This document shows, one piece after another, positions 6,201 through 15,231 of a stretch of 22,208 nt of DNA. Position 1 is the stretch's first letter; each line of letters begins with the position of its first letter. The DNA is from Firmicutes bacterium CAG:110 (GTDB lineage: Bacteria; Bacillota; Clostridia; Oscillospirales; Oscillospiraceae): contig HF988111.1 of the NCBI GenBank assembly GCA_000434635.1, positions 62,092 through 84,299 of the forward strand, written 5' to 3'. Both the position numbers and the translations under genes were made by a program. Under the pieces are notes generated by a model. The model was not told the origin of the DNA. It was given only the letters and a program-made list of their open reading frames with translations, and made no database searches.

Positions 6201-9200
6201 CTATTCTTTGGGAAGTCCTGTGTCCCCGACTGCGATCTGATCAGTGCTTCCCGTATCTTCCGTTTCCTTCGGGGCAGCCGCCGGGAACTCCTTCAGAGCT
6301 CCCGCGGCATACTGGAGAATCAGCACGGCGTCGCTGCTGTCAATGACGCCGTCACCGCTGACATCCGCCATCTTCAGGGAAAGCGCCCTGTCAATGCGCT
6401 TCGCTTCATAGTCCAGAATCATCTGGGCGTCGGCCTGATCGACCTTACCGTCGCCGTTGACGTCGCCGAGAAGTCCATCGCCCACGGTCAGATTCAGCGT
6501 GATGGCGGGCACCATCGTCTCAACACCGGAGGTCATCTCCGTTCCGTTTTCCTCATTATGGTACATGACATACGGGAAGGAAATGACAAACTCCCCGTCG
6601 CCGCCGTCCAGCGGGTCAGTCTTATACGTCACGTAGGCCGTAACGTCTCTCGTCTTTCCGTTGGCATAGACCGCAGTGACGACCATTCCGGCAGGGTCGA
6701 AGGTCTCCCCTTCCGCGTATGCCGTCTTTGTCGGCTGCTGGGTGATCTCAAGGCACTCGATGGCACTTCCGTAGGCCATCAGCCGCGCCGAGTCGTTCTT
6801 GAAGTAGACCGTGCCGTATTCGTCGGCGATGGGACTGCAAATGGCATACTGCGCCTGATCGCCGGTGGGGGTGAACAGCGCATAGGCCGTCGTGCGGCCT
6901 CCCTCGGTGGTGACGTAATCCGGGGTCGTCTGTCCGGCTCTGTCCCGCAGAACCCGCAGCTTGCCGGGGGTCATGTTGTCGAAGAAATAGACGTATACGC
7001 AGCCGCTTTCCTGCTCGTAGGCCGTCGTCAGCAGGCCGCTGGTCTGGGGATAGCCCTGCGTCTCCACGCGGTAGGCAATGCGCCTTGCAACCACGTCGAT
7101 CACCGTGATGTTGTGGCCGGAGTACGGGGTAAACTGTCCCGCGCCGGAAACGCCCAGGTAGGCTCTGCCGCCATAGACCACAGGGGTCGATGTACTCATG
7201 GGAACGCCGCCCACGCCGTTTGCCAGATTCACGCTCCACTTATTCGTCAGCTTCCGGTCGCCGGTCACCTGAACGGAATAGAAGGTGCCGCCCTTGGAGG
7301 TGAAATAGTAGGCGTCCGTCCCGGCGTCGTAAACCACCGTACTGCGGATATCCGCGTTCAGGCCGTCCCAGCTGTCCATCAGCTCGCCCGTCGCGGGGTC
7401 CAGAAGCAGCAGCCGGGAAGTCTGGCTGGTGTAGCCGTTTCCGCCGTCGTCCGTTCCCACCAGCAGGAAATCGTCGGCCACGTAAGCGCCCGCCCAGTAG
7501 AAGCCGCCCTTGCTGGTATAGTACCAGGAGGCGCACTTGCTTTCTTTGGACTGCGCCGGGTCCTCATCGGTGATGGACAGGCAGACGAAGTTCGCGTTGC
7601 CGGTCTCGCTGTTCCAGAAGCCGGTGTAGAGATAGCCGTTTTTCACCTTCAGCGGGCAGTTGGGCTGTCCGCCCAGTTTATCCGTGTAGATCCAGAGAGA
7701 TTCCAGTGTGGCCGCATTGAACGCCTGCACCGTGCCGCCGGACAGCGCCACGAAGACCATGCCGTCCGCGTAAACCGGCGGGGTGATGGAGAAGCTGGAC
7801 TTGTGATCCATGTTTGCCTTTACCTTGACCTCGCCGCTTACGGTGTCCACGCGGTAGATCTTGTCGCCCGCGTAGGTGATGATATCGCCATCCACCAGAA
7901 TCGGGCTGCCGACGGCATCCGAATCAAAGCCGACGCCCAGCTGGTTTGCCCAATACAAGGTGCCGTCCTGCGCCGCCGTTGGCAGCAATACGTCCGTGAC
8001 GCCGTTATTGGTGGAAGAACCGCGGAAATCCGCCCACTGCGCCGGGATCGACGGGTCGATGGCGGGGTTGGCCGCCGCCGGATTCAGCGTCCAGACGATG
8101 GTCGCCGCGCCGCCGCCCTCCGTCTCGGTGACGGGGTAGGTTTTCGTACCGTTGGAGATCACCAGCGCACCGGCATCGTCCCGGGTCACGGTCAGGGTGC
8201 CGGACACGGCCTCGTAGCCGTATTTTGTCAGCGCGTAGCTGTAGCTGCTTCCCTCGCACAGCAGATAATTCCCCGCGTCGTCCGGCAGCTGCTGCACGCC
8301 GGTGAGAACGTCCCGCAGATGCAGCAGCGCATCCGCCGGTTCCGTCTCGAAGGTCACTTCCACCGGGGGAGATTTCAGAATGTTCAGGGTATAAGTTCCG
8401 GTGCCGTCCGGAGCCTTGTTATTTTCCACCGTGACCGTAACCGTCTGGGTGTTAATGGTGCCGTCCAGCGGGATGACCACGCCGCCTTCGGCGGTCACGT
8501 CCGTGCCGTCCACCCTGATGCGGTAGCCCACGTCCTCTTCGCCGTAGCAGGTGTTCTCCTCGTAGCGGGAAAGCCGCAGTTCCAGATTCTGCGCCGCCAT
8601 GGAGACCGTCACGGAATAGGTCTTCACACCAGGCGTAAAGCCCTTGGTTCCGTCCTCTTTTTCCAGTGCAGCGGCAGCGCCGTCGCACTGGGCTGTCATG
8701 TCTTTCAGCGTCAGCGTGCGGTCAAAGCGCGTTACATAGTCCTGATAAAAAGTAACACCGTTCTCTTCCTTTGTCAAGCGGATGGTGACCGTGCCCGCAA
8801 CGGGGTTCTCCTTCATCAGCAGGCGGTTCAGCCGGACGCCGGAAGATGCGCCGGAGGTCAGGTCAACGCTTCTTTCTTTCCCGTGGTACAGGCTGCTTGG
8901 GAAAACCTGATTATAAATTGCCTGAATGCTGACATTTTTCTCTCCGGTCGCCGCCCAGGCGTAGACCATATGCTCCGTGTCCTCATAGGAAACCCTGTAG
9001 CTGTGATTCTCCGGGGTGAAGGAAGCGTCGGTTTTCAGGGAATTTTTGGAGGCCGCAGCGGCTTTTTTCCCGTAGGCCAGACTTGTCAGCCAATCGCTCA
9101 TGGAGCTGAAATCCACGGTGATGGTGCTGTCGGCCACTTCCTCAAGGGAAAAATCGTCCGTAATGTGGTAATACGTACCCCGGGTCGCAACATAGCGGTA

Positions 9201-10805
9201 GGTCTCTCCGGGAACCAGGGTGTACCGGTATCGATTCTGGGTCGCGGACTCCCGGTGGGTCACGTAGGGCATCACCACGCCGTTGCTGTTGACCACCTCA
9301 ACGGTCACGGAACGCTCCGACAGGAAGGATAGGCTCTTACCCTTCCCCGGCTGAATGGTCAGGGTATAGGTACTGGAATAGCCGTTGGCGGAAACCGTCA
9401 CCGGGATAACCGTCTCGCCGGAAACAGGCACCGTCACGCCGTTTGCCGCGTTCTGACCGTCCACCGTTACGGTATAGTCCTTCTCCAAGGGCTGCCCCGT
9501 GACGGTGACCGCCGTGACCGTGTCCAGAACCTTATAGGAATACGCCACGGTCTCCGGCGTGAAGGGGACGGAGGCCGCCTGATCTACGCCCTTCTGGTCT
9601 GTCACCCGGATGGAAACCAGGGTGGGGACTCGGGCGAAATTGACCTTGTAGTCCTGAGAATAGGTATAGCCGTCCTCGCCCTGGCTGGTGAGACGGTAAA
9701 TGACGGTGCTGCCCGCCGCGCCCCGCGCCAGCACGCTGTAAGCACCGCTGGTCAGGGACGCAAACGCAAGCGCCTTTTCCATCCGCTCGCCGGTGCTTGC
9801 CAGGGTATAAATGGCGGTCAGAGTCGGAACCTCTGCCAGCAGAGCGGTATCGTACTCCGCGTAGGTGTAGACCGAGCCGGTAAAGGTGTCCAGCACCGGA
9901 ACGGTCACTTCCCTGTCAGACCACTGCCCCAGCTGCCATTCTTCGTCCGTGAATTTGTTATCCTTGTTGGTTTCCTCGCCGAAGCTTCCGGAAACGCGGA
10001 AGGTATCGGTGATCAGCCACTCCGACTGGGGAAGCTCTGCCGATACCGTCGCTGCGGCGCTGACCGTGATTTTGCCTTCCACCCGCAGTCCCGCCTGCTC
10101 GACGCAGAAGGTGTAGTCGCCCTTGGGCAGCTCCAGAACGCCGTCGCCGTCGTCCGTCCACTGCTTTCCATAGGCGTTTACCGCCGTGATGGAAACGCCG
10201 TGGTAGTTGTCGTCGGAATACGCCGCCGAACCGTCCGTGAAGCGAACCGGGTAATGCTCGCCGGTGAGGGTGTTTTCATAGTTCCTGACTGCGTCATTCA
10301 GATTCGACGCGAGGGTCTTGGCGGACTCGCTGTTGATGCCCACGAACAGGTCACTGGCGGTATCATATTCCTTTTTGGCGGCCGCCTGAACGTCGCTGCC
10401 CTTTTTCTTATAGTCCGCCATGGCGGTCATCAGCTGCTTCAGTCCGTCGCTGGGCTTGCTGTCCATATCCTCGCTGAAGCGCAGATAGCCGATGGACGCC
10501 GCGCTGACGGACAGGTCGTAGTTACCGTTCTCGTCGCTGCGGGTAAAGTTACCCGTCACGCCGTCAATGGCTGAGATCATGCCGGTATCCAGCCCTGTGA
10601 AGGTGTGTCCGCTGGCGCTCAGCGCCTGCGCGGCGGTCTGCCCCGCCGTACAGGAAATGTATTCCGGCGCGATGACCAGCTTTCCGCCGGCCTCCACCAC
10701 GAGAATAAACCCGTTTTCCGCCGCAAGTGCCGTCACCGGCAGACAGCCGATGAGCAGCAGTGCGGAAAGCAGCAGGCATGCAAGGCGCTTTCTCAAGTTC
10801 TTCAT
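6201..10805 (-). CDS. Large secreted beta-propeller protein with cadherin-like domains and C-terminal dockerin
   Basis: This is a 1534-aa exported protein. The N-terminal signal (1-29) contains both a lipobox-like LIGC (Cys21) and a signal-peptidase I site (ALA-A), so lipidation is uncertain. The order of parts is: a DUF4430-like or unknown segment (about 31-180); beta-sandwich segments with the FTPE-x-Y pattern of cadherin-like domains (about 395-486, 575-695 and 698-810); a PQQ/WD40-type beta-propeller (about 925-1350); a bacterial Ig-like domain (about 1352-1440, with YAEGETFDPAGMVVTAVY); and a two-loop type I dockerin (1446-1505, DVNGDGKVD and DVSGDGVID). The dockerin should bind a cohesin, and cohesins are encoded at the start of this operon. 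The start at 10805 has AAGGAGAG eight bases upstream. The propeller's ligand is unknown. Confidence 0.85.
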   Translation of the reverse strand: MKNLRKRLACLLLSALLLIGCLPVTALAAENGFILVVEAGGKLVIAPEYISCTAGQTAAQALSASGHTFTGLDTGMISAIDGVTGNFTRSDENGNYDLSVSAASIGYLRFSEDMDSKPSDGLKQLMTAMADYKKKGSDVQAAAKKEYDTASDLFVGINSESAKTLASNLNDAVRNYENTLTGEHYPVRFTDGSAAYSDDNYHGVSITAVNAYGKQWTDDGDGVLELPKGDYTFCVEQAGLRVEGKITVSAAATVSAELPQSEWLITDTFRVSGSFGEETNKDNKFTDEEWQLGQWSDREVTVPVLDTFTGSVYTYAEYDTALLAEVPTLTAIYTLASTGERMEKALAFASLTSGAYSVLARGAAGSTVIYRLTSQGEDGYTYSQDYKVNFARVPTLVSIRVTDQKGVDQAASVPFTPETVAYSYKVLDTVTAVTVTGQPLEKDYTVTVDGQNAANGVTVPVSGETVIPVTVSANGYSSTYTLTIQPGKGKSLSFLSERSVTVEVVNSNGVVMPYVTHRESATQNRYRYTLVPGETYRYVATRGTYYHITDDFSLEEVADSTITVDFSSMSDWLTSLAYGKKAAAASKNSLKTDASFTPENHSYRVSYEDTEHMVYAWAATGEKNVSIQAIYNQVFPSSLYHGKERSVDLTSGASSGVRLNRLLMKENPVAGTVTIRLTKEENGVTFYQDYVTRFDRTLTLKDMTAQCDGAAAALEKEDGTKGFTPGVKTYSVTVSMAAQNLELRLSRYEENTCYGEEDVGYRIRVDGTDVTAEGGVVIPLDGTINTQTVTVTVENNKAPDGTGTYTLNILKSPPVEVTFETEPADALLHLRDVLTGVQQLPDDAGNYLLCEGSSYSYALTKYGYEAVSGTLTVTRDDAGALVISNGTKTYPVTETEGGGAATIVWTLNPAAANPAIDPSIPAQWADFRGSSTNNGVTDVLLPTAAQDGTLYWANQLGVGFDSDAVGSPILVDGDIITYAGDKIYRVDTVSGEVKVKANMDHKSSFSITPPVYADGMVFVALSGGTVQAFNAATLESLWIYTDKLGGQPNCPLKVKNGYLYTGFWNSETGNANFVCLSITDEDPAQSKESKCASWYYTSKGGFYWAGAYVADDFLLVGTDDGGNGYTSQTSRLLLLDPATGELMDSWDGLNADIRSTVVYDAGTDAYYFTSKGGTFYSVQVTGDRKLTNKWSVNLANGVGGVPMSTSTPVVYGGRAYLGVSGAGQFTPYSGHNITVIDVVARRIAYRVETQGYPQTSGLLTTAYEQESGCVYVYFFDNMTPGKLRVLRDRAGQTTPDYVTTEGGRTTAYALFTPTGDQAQYAICSPIADEYGTVYFKNDSARLMAYGSAIECLEITQQPTKTAYAEGETFDPAGMVVTAVYANGKTRDVTAYVTYKTDPLDGGDGEFVISFPYVMYHNEENGTEMTSGVETMVPAITLNLTVGDGLLGDVNGDGKVDQADAQMILDYEAKRIDRALSLKMADVSGDGVIDSSDAVLILQYAAGALKEFPAAAPKETEDTGSTDQIAVGDTGLPKE

Positions 10806-10819
10806 ACTATGTTCTCTCC

Positions 10820-13102
10820 TTAATACAGGCACTGAATCCATTTTATCCACATCCGGTGGTACCATTTTACATTCTTTTTTAGACTTTCCTGCGTATCGGC
10901 GTAGAATTTCAGCGCCGATTCTCGCTGCTCCTGCGTAAGTGCGTGGCTGCTGAACATGGCGCGGTCATTCAGGCGGATGGCTTCTGCCAGCGCCGTCGCG
11001 TAATCGTCGCCGAAGCGCTGCTTTGCAGGCTCGCACAGCGCCCGCATGGAGCCGTTTCCTCTGCGCAGACCCAGCTTTTCCATCAGCGCCGCCGTGTCCG
11101 CGAAAATCCAGCAAACGGCTTCGTTTATGTCCTCCAGCTGGTATTTCTGTTCCCTGCGCTTGCGGATCAGCTTTCTTCTGAGCAGCAGGAACAGGAACAG
11201 CAGAAGCACGATCAAAAGCACCCACAGCACACCCAGCAGCATGGCCTTGGCGATTTTGGTCACGGTGCCGCCATCCGGCTCAGGCTCCTGTGTCCCGTCC
11301 TCTTCGGGGGTCGTTTCCTCCTCCGGCTGGGTCTCCGACTCGGCATTGTCCGAATCTCCTTCGTCCGGGTTTTCCTCCGGCTTCTGTTCCAGCATTTCTC
11401 CCAGTCCGGGAGTCAGCTCCATGGGTATCCAGCCGATCCCGTCCTGATAGACCTCCGCCCACGCCCGCGCGCAGCGGCTGTCCACGGTCAGAGGCTCGTC
11501 CGCCTGAGCATCTGCGGCCATTTCTTCCGAAATGACATACCCTTCGGCGTAGCGTGCCGGAATTCCAAAATAGCGCAGGGTCATCACCGCCACCGTAGCG
11601 TACTGGAAACTCGTCCCCTCCGCCGCGGTCAGGGGCAGCTCCATATCCTCCGGCGTTCCTTCCTCAGGGAAGCACCGGCTCAGGAACGTCAACGTGCAGG
11701 CCTGTGCCTGCGGCAGGGTGAGATTTTCCCGGGAGCCGTAGCCCGCCGTGGTCTCGTCCCAGTATTGCCCCAGCAGCTGCGTCACGCTTTCCGGAACCTG
11801 AAGGTAATTGCGGTACACAAAGCTGCGGTACGCGCTTTCCGCCCTCCGGTATTGCAGCACCTGCGCATCATCGGTGGTTTGCAGCCGCGACAGGGTCTGC
11901 TCAATGCCATTTTCGCCGCTGGTTACCACGGAGTACCGGTACGTCCTCTCCCCGTCGGAGGGAGGGCTGTCCTCTTTCAGGTTTTCCGCCGGTAAATTTC
12001 CCGTATCCCGCAGGGAGAAGGGAACATATTGGTAAGCGCTGCACGCGCCGATATTCTGAATGGAAACGCTGCCCGTGCCTCTGTCCGTTCCGGCGGCGGC
12101 CGACGCATACTGTGCCGCCGGGTGAAAGGCGTTTTCGTTCAGCCAGTATAAAAGCGCCTGATTCTGCGCCAGAACGGCAGAGTCCACCGTGCTCCAGATG
12201 TCGCCTTCCAGCGTAGCCCCGGTGAATCCCCGCAGGTACAGTGCTTCCGGGTTCGACATGGTCACTTCCAGTCCGGCCCGGGTGCCGTTCTGCTTCTGGT
12301 AATTCGTAAAGTCGCCCTCGGGCAGCACGGTATTTTTCGTCTCGTAGCGATAGGCATGAATTGCCTTGCGGCTATCTTCGCCGATTTTCTGCGTCCAGCT
12401 TTGCACACCGGGAACCGATGCGCAAAGCATCAGCAATCCCGCCGCAATTCCGCAGAGAATCCAGCCAAATGTGACCGGGAACGCCGCTTTCCGGCTCTGC
12501 CACCCGCTGTAAGTAAGAATCAGCACGGCAGCCGCCAGCGCGGCCAATCCGGGAAGTACCTCGTCGGTCTTGAAAACCGCCATTCCCGCCAACGCGGCGG
12601 CGGGCAGCAGCACCGCCAGTATAGCCGGTGCCCGGCCGCTCAGCCAGCAGCAAATCAGCGCTATAGCGCTTGCGGCCACCACGGCAAACAGCGTCAGGCA
12701 CAGCCCACTTTTCTCCGCAGGCAGCTGCGTCTCCCACTCAGGGAGCACCCAGCCCGTCCCGGCGGTATAGGTATTGCGCATCTGATTCCAGAACAGGCGG
12801 TAGCCTTCCAGCACCTGCTGTCTGCAAATGAGCACCAGCAGAAGCAGTATGACCAGCGCAGCAAGGAAAAACCACTGCTGCTTCTGAAACCGGATGGTCA
12901 CGCCGTAGGCGATGCACACGTATCCCCCCGCCGCCAGCAGGATTGGCAGCAGATTTCCCGTCCGAAACCCGGCCAACGCCGCAAGCGCAAACATCAACGC
13001 CGCGCAGGCGAGCATCGCCGCCAACGTCTGGAAAATCCATGCGCCGTCCGACGAATTCTCAGGCTGACGCAGGTGCATCCCCTGTCTTATTTTTGAGGTC
13101 AA
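10820..13102 (-). CDS. TgpA-like membrane protein with an inactive-looking transglutaminase domain
   Basis: This 760-aa protein has the TgpA layout: a cluster of membrane helices (about 22-230), an external region, a transglutaminase-like domain (about 420-566), an acidic Pro/Glu linker (573-611), a membrane helix (615-641) and a cytoplasmic tail. The transglutaminase core is recognisable as FGIPARYAEGY (512-522), but the expected catalytic Cys, His and Asp positions read Ser498 (EGTSFQYA), Arg546 (ARAWAEVY) and Glu562 (MELTP). Hydrolase or crosslinking activity is therefore doubtful. It follows MoxR and DUF58 genes, its usual partners. The start is TTG at 13102, chosen because GGGAGG lies eight bases upstream; an ATG at 13078 has a poor site. 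Confidence 0.85.
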   Translation of the reverse strand: MTSKIRQGMHLRQPENSSDGAWIFQTLAAMLACAALMFALAALAGFRTGNLLPILLAAGGYVCIAYGVTIRFQKQQWFFLAALVILLLLVLICRQQVLEGYRLFWNQMRNTYTAGTGWVLPEWETQLPAEKSGLCLTLFAVVAASAIALICCWLSGRAPAILAVLLPAAALAGMAVFKTDEVLPGLAALAAAVLILTYSGWQSRKAAFPVTFGWILCGIAAGLLMLCASVPGVQSWTQKIGEDSRKAIHAYRYETKNTVLPEGDFTNYQKQNGTRAGLEVTMSNPEALYLRGFTGATLEGDIWSTVDSAVLAQNQALLYWLNENAFHPAAQYASAAAGTDRGTGSVSIQNIGACSAYQYVPFSLRDTGNLPAENLKEDSPPSDGERTYRYSVVTSGENGIEQTLSRLQTTDDAQVLQYRRAESAYRSFVYRNYLQVPESVTQLLGQYWDETTAGYGSRENLTLPQAQACTLTFLSRCFPEEGTPEDMELPLTAAEGTSFQYATVAVMTLRYFGIPARYAEGYVISEEMAADAQADEPLTVDSRCARAWAEVYQDGIGWIPMELTPGLGEMLEQKPEENPDEGDSDNAESETQPEEETTPEEDGTQEPEPDGGTVTKIAKAMLLGVLWVLLIVLLLFLFLLLRRKLIRKRREQKYQLEDINEAVCWIFADTAALMEKLGLRRGNGSMRALCEPAKQRFGDDYATALAEAIRLNDRAMFSSHALTQEQRESALKFYADTQESLKKNVKWYHRMWIKWIQCLY

Positions 13103-13116
13103 GGCTTTCGCCTCCC

Positions 13117-14253
13117 TTATACGTCAATTTCTCCCAGTTGTTCCCGATACCGCCCCACGTCGAAGGGGATGCTCCCCTCCAAAGGCGATTCGCCGCAGAG
13201 CAGCGCCGTGACATGCCCCAGCCGCTGCATCTGCAATACATCGGCGCAAGGTTCCTCCCCGATGTACACCATATGTCCGCACAGGGCATCCGGCCGGGTC
13301 TGTACCAGCAGCGACGCGCCGCCGACACCATCCTTCCTTCCGGCGGCACACAGAAGCCGGGGGATAACGCCGATCAGATCTTCCATGCCGCAAATCTCAT
13401 GCAGGACGCAGACATTGCTGTCCGTATCGTTCCACCCAAGCGTGAACTGGATGCCGCTGTCCGACAGGCTCCGGCACGCTGACACCACCGTTTCCGCCTG
13501 CGCGTCAATGCGTTTGACGCTGCCGGACTGCCCCGTTCTCTCCCAGAACACCAGCACATTGCGGGTGATGGGCAGCGCCGGGTCACGGACGATCAGCCGG
13601 TCAAATTTTCCGCTGAGTTTCCAGTGGATCTGCCGCATACTGTCGCCGGGGACGTATTCCCGAATCTGGAACGTCTCCGTCAGGTCGGCGCCGGGCCGCT
13701 CCTGAGAATAGCTGTCGCTGTCCTCCTGACTGTCGGGATTGGGGATCAGATTCACCCGAATGGGGAAGGTGTCCGGCTGCACCGTCATGTGCGCTTCCGC
13801 ACTGCATCCGCAGGGGACGCCGATGAGGCCGAAACAGTCATAGAGCTTCACCTGCTCCACGGATATCCGGATGCGTCCGCAATATTCACTTCCCACCCGA
13901 AGGGACGTACGCCGTTCCCTTTTGGGGAACGCCCAGGTCATGACGTTCTGGGTGCAGCTCTCACCATTCAGCTGATTCCGGGTCGTTACCCGGCAGCGGA
14001 TGCGCAGAGCGGGCAGCAGCGTGGGATTTTCCAGGCAGATCGTGATGCTGCCCTCGTCCCCCTTCCGCACGCTCGTAGGTGCTTCCACCCGCACCCGAAG
14101 CCGTTTTCTCAGGAAAAGGTGAATCGGGAGGCTGCCCAGGGACAAGATCAGCAGCATCGCCGCCAGAGCTAACGCGCCGCCGCTCCCGTAATACAGGGTA
14201 AGCCAGACGCAGATGCCCTCCAGCACCGCCCAACCCAATTTCATTGCGATCAT
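13117..14253 (-). CDS. DUF58-family protein
   Basis: This 378-aa protein has two N-terminal membrane segments (about 5-21 and 26-48), a beta-rich region, and the DUF58 signature REYVPGDSMRQIHWK (198-212) with KFDRLIVRD just after. A von Willebrand A-like fold follows, as usual in the family. DUF58 proteins nearly always accompany MoxR ATPases and TgpA-like transglutaminase proteins, as here. The set is thought to act in maturation or insertion of envelope proteins or metal centres, but the mechanism is not established. An in-frame ATG three codons later is a possible start; the ribosome site is weak for both. The gene sits 31 bp after moxR and 14 bp before the TgpA-like gene. Confidence 0.88.
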   Translation of the reverse strand: MIAMKLGWAVLEGICVWLTLYYGSGGALALAAMLLILSLGSLPIHLFLRKRLRVRVEAPTSVRKGDEGSITICLENPTLLPALRIRCRVTTRNQLNGESCTQNVMTWAFPKRERRTSLRVGSEYCGRIRISVEQVKLYDCFGLIGVPCGCSAEAHMTVQPDTFPIRVNLIPNPDSQEDSDSYSQERPGADLTETFQIREYVPGDSMRQIHWKLSGKFDRLIVRDPALPITRNVLVFWERTGQSGSVKRIDAQAETVVSACRSLSDSGIQFTLGWNDTDSNVCVLHEICGMEDLIGVIPRLLCAAGRKDGVGGASLLVQTRPDALCGHMVYIGEEPCADVLQMQRLGHVTALLCGESPLEGSIPFDVGRYREQLGEIDV

Positions 14254-14284
14254 AAGCAGTACCTGCTTCCGTTCGTTGTTTCGT

Positions 14285-15220
14285 TTATTGCTTAATCACC
14301 GGCATTTTTACGGAATCCAGAATGGCGGCAATGACCGTCTCCGGCCGCTCCTCCATCATTCTTGCCTTGGTGGTCAGCACCAGACGGTGGCAGCACACAT
14401 CCGGGAACACGGCGGCCACATCCTCCGGGATGACGAAGTCCCGGCCGTTGAGGTAAGCATAAGCCTTCGCCATACGGCACACCGCCAGCGCGCCGCGGGG
14501 ACTGACGCCCAGCTGCACCATGGGGTGCTCCCGGCTGGCCTGTGTCAGCCGGGTGACATACTCGTAAACGGCGTCCTGAATTTCCGCTTTCGCCGCTTCC
14601 TGAATCAGCGCCTGCAGCTGCTCCCGGTCAACCACCGGGGTCACCCGGTTCAGGGGGTTTTCCGTGTGTCTGTCCCGCAAAATGCTGATCTGGCTTTCAA
14701 AATCGGGGTAGCCCATGCTGATCTTAATCATAAACCGGTCCATCTGAGACGGCGGCAGCATCTGCGTTCCCGCAGAACCCACGGGGTTCTGGGTCGCCAG
14801 CACCACGAAGGGCTGGGGCAGCTCATAGGTCTTGCCGTCCACCGTCACGTGCAGTTCTTCCATTGCCTCCAGCAGGGCGGACTGGGTCTTGCTGGAGGTG
14901 CGGTTGATCTCGTCGGCCAGAAGAAGATTCGTCATGACCGCGCCGGGCTTATAGACGAAGCTGCCGCTTTCCTTGTCATAGACCGAGTAACCGATAATGT
15001 CCGAGGGGACGGTATCGGAGGTGAACTGAACGCGCTTGGTGTCCAGTCCCAGCACCTTGGCAAAGGTCATGGCCGTGGTGGTCTTACCCACGCCGGGAAC
15101 GTCCTCCATCAGCACATGGCCGCCCGCCAGGATCGCCATCAGGATTTTCTCAACAATTTCGTTTTTACCCACAACGATCGTTTCGATCTGCCGCAGGATC
15201 TCAGGAATTTTCTCATTCAT
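14285..15220 (-). CDS. MoxR-family AAA+ ATPase
   Basis: This is a 311-aa cytoplasmic chaperone-like ATPase. Visible motifs are Walker A VPGVGKTT (41-48), Walker B LLLADE (99-104), sensor 1 LATQNP (141-146), an arginine-finger region PPSQMDRF (156-163) and sensor 2 SPRGAL (240-245). All key residues are present, so it should hydrolyse ATP. MoxR ATPases work with DUF58/VWA-like partners to activate or assemble other proteins. Here the partners are the next two genes, and surface cohesin/dockerin and DUF4430 proteins flank the trio. The start has GGGGGA seven bases upstream, and only 11 bases separate it from the preceding stop. Confidence 0.93.
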   Translation of the reverse strand: MNEKIPEILRQIETIVVGKNEIVEKILMAILAGGHVLMEDVPGVGKTTTAMTFAKVLGLDTKRVQFTSDTVPSDIIGYSVYDKESGSFVYKPGAVMTNLLLADEINRTSSKTQSALLEAMEELHVTVDGKTYELPQPFVVLATQNPVGSAGTQMLPPSQMDRFMIKISMGYPDFESQISILRDRHTENPLNRVTPVVDREQLQALIQEAAKAEIQDAVYEYVTRLTQASREHPMVQLGVSPRGALAVCRMAKAYAYLNGRDFVIPEDVAAVFPDVCCHRLVLTTKARMMEERPETVIAAILDSVKMPVIKQ

Positions 15221-15231
15221 TGTGATTCCCC

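Noticed and set aside
6195..9332. A 1045-codon open frame on the plus strand
   Set aside because: It is antisense to the dockerin/propeller gene, whose domains, signal peptide and spacing are clear. The plus frame has no family resemblance.
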